This document shows, piece after piece, positions 7,816-16,198 of a stretch of DNA of 38,120 nt. The position numbers were made by a program, and so were the translations under genes. Positions within the stretch are counted from its first letter, which is position 1. Each line of letters starts with the position of its first letter. The stretch is from an uncultured Bacteroidales bacterium (lineage in GTDB: Bacteria; Bacteroidota; Bacteroidia; Bacteroidales; Paludibacteraceae), in contig CAMUYI010000013.1 in NCBI GenBank assembly GCA_947164985.1, forward strand, positions 1-38,120, given 5' to 3'. The notes under the pieces are model-generated. The model had not been told where the DNA came from. It was given only the letters and a program-made list of their open reading frames with translations, and searched no databases.

Positions 7816-9303
7816 ATGAGAAAATTACAACATATTATTATCGGTTTTCTGTATCTTGGGTGCGTTTTGCCTGCCATGGCAGGTGACACCTTGTCCTATA
7901 CCTTGCAGCAGTGCCGCGACCTCGCCCTTACGTCGGGAGTCGCTTCCCAATCGCAGGAAGAGATGCGTCTCGCAGCCAAATACAATCGCGAGGCAGCCCT
8001 TGCGGCTATGTTTCCGCGTATCACCGCCAACGCCGGTTATTTGTGGAATAACGCCACGGTGCACCTTCTCTCGCACACTACAGACTTTTCTTTCGGTACA
8101 GCCACGGTCAATCCCGATGGCACCTCTACTTTCGTCTGGAGCGAAGAGAGTACGTTGGCTAAGATAGAGCAAGCGGCCAAAGGAACCGTTTTTGAGGAGT
8201 CCGTAACCGATATCGCCAACCAGGCCGGACAGAAGGTCGCAGATGCCTACAAAGCTGTTTATGACCAACTCTCACCCGACCTCTCGCAGGTCTTCGTGGC
8301 CCACGTTGGCGTCACCCAACCCATCTACGTCGGAGGACGACTCATCCAGACCTATCGCATTGCCCAAGCGACTGAACAGATCACGTCGATCGAGTCCGAA
8401 GCCAAACGTGAGCAGATCATCTATGCTGTCGACGAGGCTTACTGGCGCGTTGTGTCGGTGTCCAAGAAGAAAGCCCTTGCAGAGCAATATTATACCCTCC
8501 TTTGCCAACTGGAGAAAGATGTGCAAGTGGCCCTCGACGAAGGACTCGTCACGCAGGCCGACATGCTCAAGGTCGTCACCAAACGCGGGGACGCTGAGGT
8601 GAAAAAACTGCAGGCGGAGAACGGTCTCACGCTCTCGAACATGGCGTTGGCCCAGATATGTGGTCTACCTCTCGCCACCTCGTTCAAACTGGACGAGAGT
8701 GGTCTGACAGAGACCAACCTGCCGATGGACTCCGTCAATACCGAAGCGGCAGTAGCCAACAGAGCGGAGATACAGATTCTGGAGCAATCCGAGAAGATCG
8801 CCAAAGCCAACGCCATGCTCATGGCCGCAGGACTCCAACCGAATATCGTTGCGTCGGCCGGTTATACCTATACCAACCCTAACGTCGAGGACGGATTCAG
8901 TAATACCTGGAACTCGCGCGGGTTTTTCTCCGCCGGCGTCGTAGTCAACGTACCGATCGTGCATGCCGACGATATCCTGCGCTACAAAGCCGCCAAACAT
9001 GCGGCGAACGCCGTAGCGCTCAAGACCGAAGAGACACGCGAACTGCTCACGCTTCAGACTACGCAGGCGAACCAAAAACTGGCGGAGGCGCAGCAGAAGA
9101 TCGTGCTGGCACGTCTCACGCAGAACAACGCCGCCGAAGTGCTGCGTATGGCGCAGGAGTCGTATGATGCAGGCTTGATCACTTCCTCCGAATTAATGCA
9201 AGCCCAGACGGCTTGGTTAGCGGCAGCAACCGACCTCGTCGATGCCGAAGCCGAAGCCAAGACGACGGAAACACAAATACGTAAATTCTTAGGAAAACTA
9301 TAA
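7816..9303 (+). CDS. TolC-family outer membrane efflux protein
   Basis: 495 residues with a cleavable signal (ending near VLPAMAG) and two long helical OEP repeats rich in Ala, Glu and Gln, typical of TolC trimers that form the outer membrane channel of tripartite exporters. Segments such as FVAHVGVTQPIYVGGRLIQT and FSAGVVVNVPIVHADD are the beta-barrel turns of each repeat. First gene of a four-gene export operon; HlyD starts one base after its stop. No consensus promoter is visible in the 32-base gap after the terminator, so its own promoter is unclear. Confidence 0.93.
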   Translation: MRKLQHIIIGFLYLGCVLPAMAGDTLSYTLQQCRDLALTSGVASQSQEEMRLAAKYNREAALAAMFPRITANAGYLWNNATVHLLSHTTDFSFGTATVNPDGTSTFVWSEESTLAKIEQAAKGTVFEESVTDIANQAGQKVADAYKAVYDQLSPDLSQVFVAHVGVTQPIYVGGRLIQTYRIAQATEQITSIESEAKREQIIYAVDEAYWRVVSVSKKKALAEQYYTLLCQLEKDVQVALDEGLVTQADMLKVVTKRGDAEVKKLQAENGLTLSNMALAQICGLPLATSFKLDESGLTETNLPMDSVNTEAAVANRAEIQILEQSEKIAKANAMLMAAGLQPNIVASAGYTYTNPNVEDGFSNTWNSRGFFSAGVVVNVPIVHADDILRYKAAKHAANAVALKTEETRELLTLQTTQANQKLAEAQQKIVLARLTQNNAAEVLRMAQESYDAGLITSSELMQAQTAWLAAATDLVDAEAEAKTTETQIRKFLGKL

Positions 9304-9304
9304 G

Positions 9305-10294
9305 ATGAAAAAAGTGAATGAAGGAAGTCTACTGTTAGGTCTGATTGCACTCCTCACAGTAGTCGTTATTGTTGCGGTCGTAGGTCTCATCGCGCTGCGG
9401 CCGGAGAAGACGCTCATCCAGGGCGAAGCCGAAGCGGCGGAGTACCGCGTGTCCGGTAAAGTGCCGGGACGTATCGAGATGTACCTCTATGAAGAGGGTG
9501 AACAGGTCAAGAAAGGCGACACGCTTGTCGTGATCTATTCGCCGGAAGTGGAGGCCAAGAAAGCCCAAGCTTTGGCGGCTCGGGAGATGGCGGAGGCCGT
9601 TAACCAGAAAGCCAAGAACGGCGCTCGTAACGAACAGATACAAGGGGCGTATGAACTCTATCAGAAAGCCAAAGCAGGCGAGGAGATCTATCGCAAGAGT
9701 TTTGAGCGTGTGCAGCGACTCTATGACAAAGGCGTCGTTTCCGCGCAGAAACGCGACGAGGTAGAGGCGCAATATAAAGCTGCAGAAGCAACGGTCAAGG
9801 CCGCACGCAGCCAATATCAGATGGCCTTGTCGGGTGCACGCGAAGAAGACAAAGCTGCTGCAGAAGCACAGGTAGCCAAAGTGGATGGTATCCTTCAGGA
9901 AGTAGCTGCGGCAGAAGCCGAGAAATACCTCCTCTCGCCTTGCGACGGAGAGGTGTCTGAACTCTTCCCGAAAGTAGGTGAATTGGTAGGGCAGGGAAGT
10001 CCGGTCATGTCCATCGTTGACCTCTCCGACGTCTGGTTCTCCTTCTCCGTACGCGAAGATATGCTGGCCAAATTCCCTATGGGATCGGTCGTACAAGTGA
10101 CCATCCCGGCGCTCGGCAACGATATCAAGTACCCGCTTTCCGTCACCCATATCAAAGCTATGGGAACCTATGCTACCTGGCGTTCGACCAAGCAGAATGG
10201 CGGTTACGACGTCCGTACGTTCGATGTCAAATGTCGTCCTACCACAGCCATCCCCAACCTTCGTCCCGGTATGACCGCCCTGATTGCTGAATAA
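9305..10294 (+). CDS. HlyD-family periplasmic adaptor subunit
   Basis: 329 residues. One N-terminal membrane anchor (LLLGLIALLTVVVIVAVVGLIAL), a lipoyl/biotinyl half-motif (VSGKVPGRIEMYLYEEGEQVKKGDTLVVI), a long Ala/Glu/Lys coiled-coil hairpin (about residues 75-200), then the second lipoyl half (LLSPCDGEVSELFPKVGELV) and a beta-barrel domain. It bridges inner-membrane permease and TolC. Tightly coupled to the TolC gene (one base gap) and followed by two ABC-2 permeases, like the YhiI/YhhJ arrangement. Confidence 0.93.
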   Translation: MKKVNEGSLLLGLIALLTVVVIVAVVGLIALRPEKTLIQGEAEAAEYRVSGKVPGRIEMYLYEEGEQVKKGDTLVVIYSPEVEAKKAQALAAREMAEAVNQKAKNGARNEQIQGAYELYQKAKAGEEIYRKSFERVQRLYDKGVVSAQKRDEVEAQYKAAEATVKAARSQYQMALSGAREEDKAAAEAQVAKVDGILQEVAAAEAEKYLLSPCDGEVSELFPKVGELVGQGSPVMSIVDLSDVWFSFSVREDMLAKFPMGSVVQVTIPALGNDIKYPLSVTHIKAMGTYATWRSTKQNGGYDVRTFDVKCRPTTAIPNLRPGMTALIAE

Positions 10295-10296
10295 AT

Positions 10297-10324
10297 GACC
10301 AATCACCAATTACCAATGACCAAT
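10297..10324 (+). repeat. Heptanucleotide tandem array between HlyD and first permease
   Basis: CCAAT at 10299, 10306, 10313 and 10320, exact 7-base period, filling the gap from the HlyD stop to the permease ATG at 10330. Confidence 0.85.
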
Positions 10325-10329
10325 AATTA

Positions 10330-11505
10330 ATGAAGTACATCTTCATAAATATCTGGCGTGTGACGCAGCGCGAACTCAAAATGATGTTCGCACGACCGCT
10401 GTACATGTTCGCTTCGGTCGGCGTTATGTTGCTCTCTACCTTCTTCTTCCTTACCCTTATGAAAGGCGGAACGGCGGAGAACATGCCGGTAGCAGTAGTG
10501 GACCTCGATCAGACTTCTATCTCCCGCCGACTCATCCATGAGATGCAGGCGACCCCTTCGGTCGATATCCAACTCATCACGAACTCCTACCCGGAGGCCC
10601 GCAAGGCCATGCAGCAGGGTAAGATATATGGTATCTTCGTCATTCCAGAGGGCTTCTACAGCGATCTTGTCGCCTTCAAACGGCCGCAGATGGACTTCTA
10701 TGTCACCAATGCCTATACCGTTGGCGGCAACACGGCCTATAAGCAGATGCTCACCATGGTCAATCTTACTTCCGGCGCTTTCCAACGCGAGGTGCTCCGT
10801 AAGAAAGGTCTGCCGGATGATGTCATTATGCATCGTATCCAACCCCTTGCTATCGAGGGCCATATGGTCGCCAACCCTTGGGGAAACTACTCCGTCTATC
10901 TGGTCAGCACCATCCTGCCGGGTATCTTAGGCCTCATCTGTTTGATGCTCACCATCTTCGCGATCGGGTTTGAACTTAAGATGCGCACCTCCCACGCCTG
11001 GCTGCGTGCCGCAGGAGGTAACTATACGGTCGCGATGATCGGTAAACTTCTTCCATACTCGGTCATGTACTTCGTCCTTGGTGTCGGTTGCCATCTCATC
11101 CTCTATCGTTTTGCAGGCTTCCCGGTCTATGGCAGCACAACCCGCTTGATGTTCGGTCTAATGCTGTTCATCTTCGCCATGGAAGCCCTTGGTATCACCC
11201 TCATAGGCTTGCTTCCTACGCTCCGTGACGCCCTTTCGATAGGTGCCCTGTACTCCATGCTCGGGTTCTCGCTTTCGGGTTTCACTTATCCGCAGATGTC
11301 AATGTTGGCGCCGGTTAAGGCACTCTCGTACCTCGAACCCCTTCGCCATTATTACCTCATCTATGTTAACGAAGCCCTGATGGCTGCACCCGTCGAGAAC
11401 AGTATCCCGCATATGTTGGCGCTCAACGCCTTCCTCGTTGCAGCCCTCTGCGTCGCCCCACGTCTGCATAGAGCCCTCGTCTATTGGAATTATCCCCTCA
11501 AATAA
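10330..11505 (+). CDS. ABC-2 type transporter permease (first of pair)
   Basis: 391-residue inner-membrane protein with the ABC-2 layout: one N-terminal helix (YMFASVGVMLLSTFFFLTLM), a large extracytoplasmic domain (PVAVVDLDQTSISRRLI to about residue 170), then five helices including the EALGITLIGLLPTL and SGFTYPQMSMLAPVKALSYLEPLRHYY region typical of YhhJ/YbhR proteins. It should form a heterodimer with the next gene product. No ATP-binding subunit is encoded in the operon. Upstream gap is the heptad array. Confidence 0.9.
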   Translation: MKYIFINIWRVTQRELKMMFARPLYMFASVGVMLLSTFFFLTLMKGGTAENMPVAVVDLDQTSISRRLIHEMQATPSVDIQLITNSYPEARKAMQQGKIYGIFVIPEGFYSDLVAFKRPQMDFYVTNAYTVGGNTAYKQMLTMVNLTSGAFQREVLRKKGLPDDVIMHRIQPLAIEGHMVANPWGNYSVYLVSTILPGILGLICLMLTIFAIGFELKMRTSHAWLRAAGGNYTVAMIGKLLPYSVMYFVLGVGCHLILYRFAGFPVYGSTTRLMFGLMLFIFAMEALGITLIGLLPTLRDALSIGALYSMLGFSLSGFTYPQMSMLAPVKALSYLEPLRHYYLIYVNEALMAAPVENSIPHMLALNAFLVAALCVAPRLHRALVYWNYPLK

Positions 11506-11515
11506 CCCATAACCC

Positions 11516-12667
11516 ATGTCCAAATTCCAATATCCCATAGTGAAGGCTTTTGTAGCCGAACTATTCCGCATTTTTCGCGATCCGGGCGTGACGGTGATCT
11601 TCATCGTCGCCACGCTTGCGTACCCGCTCATATACAAAGCCATCTATTGGAATGAACAGATTACCAACGTACCGGTGGCCGTCGTCGATCTCTCCAATAG
11701 TGCTCAGAGCCGCGAGTTCCTGCATCGATGGAATGCGGCTCCCGATATCAAACTGACCTATTCCTGCACGTCCATGGCGGAAGCCGAACAACTGCTGCGG
11801 GACCAGAAAGTGCATGGTATCATCTATTTCCCGCGCGATTTTGCACGCCAACTCGCTGACCCGCTCGGACAAGCCCATATATCGCTCTACTGCGATATGT
11901 CGTCTTTCCTTTACATGAAAGCGATCTACCTCTCCTGCAATAATGTTATGCTCGAGTCCATGCGCAATATCCAGATTGACCGCTACGAGAACATGGGTGT
12001 CGATAAGAACTTCGCATGGGCGCTCGTTCAAGACGCACCTTATACCGAAACCGCCCTCTTTACACCTACCGGCGGATACGGTTCCTTCCTCATTCCGGCG
12101 GTCTTGATGCTGATCTTGCATCAGACCCTTTTCTTCGGAATCTGTATGCTTGGCGGAACGGCGCGCGAAGAGAACCAGGAGAGTTATACCTTCTATTCCT
12201 TGATCGGTCGCGCTGCGGCTTGTTTCACGATCTATTACGGCCTGTCCACGATACTCCTCTGCGCTTTCCCGCGTCTGTTCGACATCCCGCATATCGGTTC
12301 ATTCTGGGATATCCAACTGCTGATCGTACCCTATCTGCTGGCGATCATCTTCTTCTCCCTCTGCGTGTCGGTCTTCATTAGGAATCGCGAATCAGGTTTG
12401 GTACTCCTCATCTCGTCTTCCCTCATCTTCCTCTTCCTGGCCGGTATATCGTGGCCGAAAGAGATGATTCCGGACGCATGGTGGTACATAGCCTGCTGTA
12501 TTCCTTATACGCATGGCGCGCATGCCTTCATCCATATCAACTCCATGGGAGCCTCGCTTGCTACTACCGGCACGGAGTATATCGCCCTCTGGATACTCAC
12601 CCTTGTTTATTTTGTCCTGGCGAGTATTCTCTTTTACGTACGCAAAAGGCAAAATAATGTCTTTTAA
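11516..12667 (+). CDS. ABC-2 type transporter permease (second of pair)
   Basis: 383 residues, paralogous in plan to the previous gene: N-terminal helix (VIFIVATLAYPLIYKAIYW), periplasmic domain beginning VPVAVVDLSNSAQSREFL, then helices with SGLVLLISSSLIFLFLAGISWPKEMIP. Ten bases separate it from the first permease; the gap holds two copies of a 7-base unit (AACCCAT). A terminator follows five bases after the stop, closing the operon. Export substrate unknown. Confidence 0.9.
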   Translation: MSKFQYPIVKAFVAELFRIFRDPGVTVIFIVATLAYPLIYKAIYWNEQITNVPVAVVDLSNSAQSREFLHRWNAAPDIKLTYSCTSMAEAEQLLRDQKVHGIIYFPRDFARQLADPLGQAHISLYCDMSSFLYMKAIYLSCNNVMLESMRNIQIDRYENMGVDKNFAWALVQDAPYTETALFTPTGGYGSFLIPAVLMLILHQTLFFGICMLGGTAREENQESYTFYSLIGRAAACFTIYYGLSTILLCAFPRLFDIPHIGSFWDIQLLIVPYLLAIIFFSLCVSVFIRNRESGLVLLISSSLIFLFLAGISWPKEMIPDAWWYIACCIPYTHGAHAFIHINSMGASLATTGTEYIALWILTLVYFVLASILFYVRKRQNNVF

Positions 12668-12671
12668 CAAT

Positions 12672-12710
12672 AAAAATCGACTTTTATTTGCAAGGGTCGA
12701 TTTTTTTTTG
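12672..12710 (+). terminator. Terminator of the efflux operon
   Basis: Stem AAAAATCGAC (12672-12681) with GTCGATTTTT (12696-12705), then more T. The promoter of the next operon is built into the same sequence. Confidence 0.85.
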
Positions 12711-12718
12711 TACCTTTG
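12687..12718 (+). promoter_or_regulatory. Promoter of the cysK-cysE-lpd operon
   Basis: TTTG (12687-12690), 20-base spacer ending in a T-run, TACCTTTG (12711-12718) followed by CA. It overlaps the loop and 3' arm of the upstream terminator. ATG at 12727 leaves almost no leader. Confidence 0.8.
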
Positions 12719-12726
12719 CAGCCGCT

Positions 12727-13206
12727 ATGAATGAACACGATATCGAAATGCGCGCGCAACGCGCGGTAGAACTCTTCAAACAAGGTTATAACTGCTCCCA
12801 AGCGGTCTTCACTTCCTGTGCCGATTTATACGGTATTACCGACGAATCACTCGCTCTCCGTCTCTCCGCTTCTTTTGGCGGTGGCATGGGTCGCATGCGC
12901 CTCGTCTGCGGGGCTGCTTCCGGCATGTTTATGCTCGCCGGACTCCAAAACGGTTCCTGCACACCCCACGACAACGACGGTAAGATGGCAAACTACGCCT
13001 TCGTCCAACAATTAGCAGGCGAGTTTAAGGGCAAATACGGAAGCCTCATCTGCGGGGAACTCCTCGGTTTGGCGCCGAAAGGTCAATGCAATGTCCAACT
13101 CGACTTAGACCCTCGTCCGGCAGAGCGCACACAGGAGTATTACGAGAAAAGACCATGCCCCGAAATGATCGCAGAGGCCGTTAGAATATATTTACGCAGC
13201 TTATGA
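12727..13206 (+). CDS. C_GCAxxG_C_C family redox-type protein
   Basis: 159 residues with conserved cysteines in GYNCSQAVF and GRMRLVCGAASGMFM, the C_GCAxxG_C_C signature, plus later Cys in GSCTPH, LICGELLG and RPCPE. Function of the family is not established; a redox or metal-binding role is usually supposed. ATG at 12727 is chosen because the earlier in-frame ATG (12688) lies inside the promoter. Its stop overlaps the cysK start as ATGA, so it belongs to the cysteine-synthesis operon. Confidence 0.88.
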   Translation: MNEHDIEMRAQRAVELFKQGYNCSQAVFTSCADLYGITDESLALRLSASFGGGMGRMRLVCGAASGMFMLAGLQNGSCTPHDNDGKMANYAFVQQLAGEFKGKYGSLICGELLGLAPKGQCNVQLDLDPRPAERTQEYYEKRPCPEMIAEAVRIYLRSL

Positions 13207-14090
13207 TAGTTCAATCCCTCATAGAATTAATAGGAAAGACTCCGATGTTGGAGGTGCAAAAAGGTCTGCTTCTCAAACTCGAGCGCTTTAATCCCGGCGG
13301 TTCAATCAAGGATCGTACCGCTCTGGCGATGATCGAAGATGCGGAGAAATCGGGTGCGTTGCAACCCGAGGCAACCATCATCGAACCTACCTCCGGTAAC
13401 ACCGGTGTAGGACTTGCATGGATCGGTCGACTAAAAGGCTACAAGGTGATCCTCACCATGCCGGACACGATGTCTGTCGAGCGACGTAACCTCCTTGCTT
13501 CCTATGGGGCAGAACTCATCCTCACACCAGGAGTCGAAGGAATGAAAGGGGCGATTGCCAAAGCGGAAGAGATCCGTGACAACACACCCGGTGCGCTCAT
13601 CTTAGGTCAGTTTACCAATCCTGCCAATCCTGCTATCCATTATACCACAACAGGTCAGGAGATATGGGAGGATACGAATGGACAAGTGGATGTTTTTATT
13701 GCCGGAGTAGGTACCGGCGGCACGGTCAGTGGAGTAGGTCGTGCACTCAAGGAGCGTAACTTTACCATCGAAGTCATCGCCGTTGAACCCGCGTCCTCAC
13801 CGCTGCTCACGCAAGGGCACGCGGGCGCGCATAAGATACAAGGAATAGGCGCTAACTTCGTGCCTGACACCTACCAGGCCGGTTTTATTGATCGGGTGCT
13901 CACCGTTACTGACGACGAGGCCATCCAATCAGCACGTACGCTGGCTCGTGACCACGGTCTGCTGGTCGGTATCTCTTCCGGTGCTGCCTATGCCGCCGCA
14001 CTTCGTCTTAGCGCCCAACCCGAATACAAAGACAAAACCATCGTCGTCCTCTTGCCTGACACAGGCGAAAGATACCTCTCTGTCCTGTAA
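13203..14090 (+). CDS. cysK: Cysteine synthase A (O-acetylserine sulfhydrylase)
   Basis: 295-residue PLP enzyme making cysteine from O-acetylserine and sulfide. PLP lysine is in PGGSIKDR (Lys36), substrate loop EPTSGNTGVGLAW, phosphate-binding GVGTGGTVSGVGR, and the C-terminal GISSGAAYAAA segment. Start overlaps the stop of the C_GCAxxG gene (ATGA). cysE, which supplies O-acetylserine and normally binds CysK, follows after a 17-base gap filled by a heptad array that begins at the cysK stop codon. Confidence 0.96.
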   Translation: MIVQSLIELIGKTPMLEVQKGLLLKLERFNPGGSIKDRTALAMIEDAEKSGALQPEATIIEPTSGNTGVGLAWIGRLKGYKVILTMPDTMSVERRNLLASYGAELILTPGVEGMKGAIAKAEEIRDNTPGALILGQFTNPANPAIHYTTTGQEIWEDTNGQVDVFIAGVGTGGTVSGVGRALKERNFTIEVIAVEPASSPLLTQGHAGAHKIQGIGANFVPDTYQAGFIDRVLTVTDDEAIQSARTLARDHGLLVGISSGAAYAAALRLSAQPEYKDKTIVVLLPDTGERYLSVL

Positions 14091-14107
14091 CCCGTAACCT
14101 GTAACCC
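14087..14107 (+). repeat. Heptanucleotide tandem array between cysK and cysE
   Basis: TAACC at 14088, 14095 and 14102, exact 7-base period, starting at the cysK stop TAA and ending at the cysE ATG (14108). Confidence 0.82.
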
Positions 14108-14794
14108 ATGCCCAAGATACCGAACATAGCGCATTTGAAGCAACTCGTGCTGCATCTGCAGGGCGAGATCTTTCCGGAGTATTATCCTGCGGTAGAGCGT
14201 CCGAAAGACCTCTGTCTGCCGGAGGCGTTCTGGGAGCAGATCCCTGAGATCAAGCGTCTCATCAATACCGATGTGGATGCTGTTTTGCATAATGACCCTG
14301 CCGTAACGGATCGCGGCGAAGTGATTCTCTCGTACCCGCTGCAATATGCAATGATCCATTACCGTGCCGCCCATGTGTTGTACCAACTTGGCGTGCCGCA
14401 TATTCCGCGTATGTTGACGGAATTGGCACATAGCCGCACAGGAATAGATATTCACCCTGCAGCGCAGATAGGAGACTATTTCTGTATTGACCACGGAACG
14501 GGTGTCGTCATCGGCGAAACGGCCATCATTGGCTCGCATGTCGTCCTGTATCAAGGTGTCACACTCGGTGCGAAGAACTTCGAATACGATGCCGATGGTA
14601 AACCCATGGATATCCCTCGTCACCCGATTCTCGAAGACCACGTCACGGTCTATTCCAACACCTCCATCCTTGGTCGTGTGACCATTGGTCACGATACGGT
14701 CATTGGCGGTAACGTCTGGCTCACCCAAGATGTCCCTGCTAATTCGGTTGTTTTACAATCTACCCCCGAAATACGAATTAAAAACAAAGCATAA
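14108..14794 (+). CDS. cysE: Serine O-acetyltransferase
   Basis: 228 residues. N-terminal helical domain, then left-handed beta-helix hexapeptide repeats (GIDIHPAAQIGDYFCIDHGT, VVIGETAIIGSHVVLYQGVT, VTIGHDTVIGGNVWL). The FCIDHGTGVVIGET segment is the active-site region. It makes O-acetylserine from serine and acetyl-CoA. The C-terminus ends ...EIRIKNKA, without the usual terminal isoleucine that plugs the CysK active site, so complex formation may differ. Fourteen bases separate it from lpdA. Confidence 0.94.
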   Translation: MPKIPNIAHLKQLVLHLQGEIFPEYYPAVERPKDLCLPEAFWEQIPEIKRLINTDVDAVLHNDPAVTDRGEVILSYPLQYAMIHYRAAHVLYQLGVPHIPRMLTELAHSRTGIDIHPAAQIGDYFCIDHGTGVVIGETAIIGSHVVLYQGVTLGAKNFEYDADGKPMDIPRHPILEDHVTVYSNTSILGRVTIGHDTVIGGNVWLTQDVPANSVVLQSTPEIRIKNKA

Positions 14795-14808
14795 ATACCT
14801 TATATACC

Positions 14809-16164
14809 ATGAAATATTTTCTTGCAATAATTGGCGGCGGTCCTGCGGGGTATACCGCTGCAGAGAAGGCAAGTAAGGCCGGTAAAGATGTGGTGCTCTT
14901 TGAGCAGAATGCCGTTGGCGGAACGTGCCTCAATGTCGGTTGTATTCCTACCAAATCGCTTTTGTACGGCGCCAAGCAGTACTATAACGCTACCCATGCC
15001 GCCAAATATGGCGTTACGGCAGAGAACGTCACCTTTGACTTCGCCGCCATGCAGAAACGCAAGACCATCGTGGTCCGCAAACTGGTAGCCGGTATCAAAC
15101 AGCGCCTCAATAACGAACATTGCACGTTGGTAAGCGGCTTTGCCAAAGTAGAGAGCCGTACGAACGATTGCGTCACCATCTCCTGCAACGATCAGATCTT
15201 CGAGGCAGAGAACCTAATGATCTGTACAGGTTCTACTAACTTCGTGCCGCCTATTCCCGGCATCAAAGAGAACGACTATGTCTGGGACTCTACCGACGCC
15301 CTCAACGCAACTGAATTGCCCAAGTCAATCATTATCGTCGGCGGCGGTGTGATCGGAATGGAATTTGCAACCCTCTATCACGAACTCGGTATACCCGTTA
15401 CGGTCATCGAAGCCCTGCCTTCTATCCTGCCTAACCTCGATCCGGAAGTCGTTACTGTCCTTGCAGACAAATACCGCAAAGCCGGTATCAACATCCTCAC
15501 TTCAACCAAAGTGGAATCTATCAACGGTAATGAGGTAATTGTCAAATCACAAATAACCAATGACCAATTACAAATATCCGCAGAGCGGATTCTCGTTTCC
15601 GTCGGTCGTCGTGCGAATCTTAATGGCCTCGAGGCACTCAACGATATTGAACTTAATCGCGGCGCAATCGTGATCGACGATTTCTGCAAGACCAATCTGC
15701 CGAATGTCTATGCCTGTGGTGACGTCACCGGTAAGATTATGTTGGCTCACGTCGCTGCCCGTCAAGCCGAAGTGGCAATCGGTCGTATGCTAAAAACCAT
15801 TCCGCTCCAACGTATCGCCTATAATGCGATACCGTCGGTTGTTTATACGAATCCCGAGATTGCCTCGGTCGGAATCACGGAAGCCCAAGCGGAATCCATG
15901 TCCATTCCAGTTGAAGTACGTCGCCTGCCGATGACCTTCTCCGGCCGGTTCATGGCGGAGAATGAAGGCGAGACAGGCTTATGCAAGATGATCATCGATG
16001 CCAAGAACCATTCCGTCCTCGGTGTGCATATGATCGGAAACCCCTGCTCAGAGTTCATCCCTGCCGCCTCCTTTGCTGTCCGTATGGGTTACACGACTGC
16101 CGAGTTCCAGCAAGTCGTCTTCCCGCACCCCACAGTAAGCGAGATATTACACGAGATATTGTAA
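14809..16164 (+). CDS. lpdA: Dihydrolipoyl dehydrogenase
   Basis: 451-residue FAD/NAD disulfide oxidoreductase. FAD motif IIGGGPAGYTAAEKA, redox pair GGTCLNVGC (Cys40, Cys45), NAD motif IIIVGGGVIGMEFA, second FAD motif VYACGDVTGKIMLAH, and the C-terminal HPTVSE base pair. It reoxidises lipoamide of 2-oxoacid dehydrogenases or the glycine cleavage system; no such complex is nearby, so it may serve several, or a redox role with the cysteine genes. Odd feature: between EVIVK and AERILVSVGRR a loop is written by a five-copy heptanucleotide array (15543-15577). The stop codon is the first unit of another array leading to the nuclease gene. Confidence 0.93.
   Translation: MKYFLAIIGGGPAGYTAAEKASKAGKDVVLFEQNAVGGTCLNVGCIPTKSLLYGAKQYYNATHAAKYGVTAENVTFDFAAMQKRKTIVVRKLVAGIKQRLNNEHCTLVSGFAKVESRTNDCVTISCNDQIFEAENLMICTGSTNFVPPIPGIKENDYVWDSTDALNATELPKSIIIVGGGVIGMEFATLYHELGIPVTVIEALPSILPNLDPEVVTVLADKYRKAGINILTSTKVESINGNEVIVKSQITNDQLQISAERILVSVGRRANLNGLEALNDIELNRGAIVIDDFCKTNLPNVYACGDVTGKIMLAHVAARQAEVAIGRMLKTIPLQRIAYNAIPSVVYTNPEIASVGITEAQAESMSIPVEVRRLPMTFSGRFMAENEGETGLCKMIIDAKNHSVLGVHMIGNPCSEFIPAASFAVRMGYTTAEFQQVVFPHPTVSEILHEIL
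15543..15577 (+). repeat. Heptanucleotide array inside lpdA
   Basis: C(A/C)AAT at 15543, 15550, 15557, 15564 and 15571, exact 7-base period. It encodes SQITNDQLQIS, a surface-loop region before the conserved RILVSVGR strand, and keeps the frame. Confidence 0.82.
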
Positions 16165-16191
16165 ATTGTACATTGTAAATTGTAATTTGAT
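16159..16191 (+). repeat. Heptanucleotide array between lpdA and nuclease gene
   Basis: TTGTA at 16159, 16166, 16173 and 16180, with TTGAT at 16187. Begins at the lpdA stop and ends just before the nuclease ATG at 16199. Confidence 0.85.
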
Positions 16192-16198
16192 TCATACT

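Noticed and set aside
9335..10309. 324-residue minus frame antisense to HlyD
   Set aside because: No domain and biased composition; HlyD on the plus strand is secure.
10239..10484. 81-residue minus frame with repeated WSLVIGDW-like peptide
   Set aside because: It is a read-out of the heptad array at 10297-10324, not a gene.
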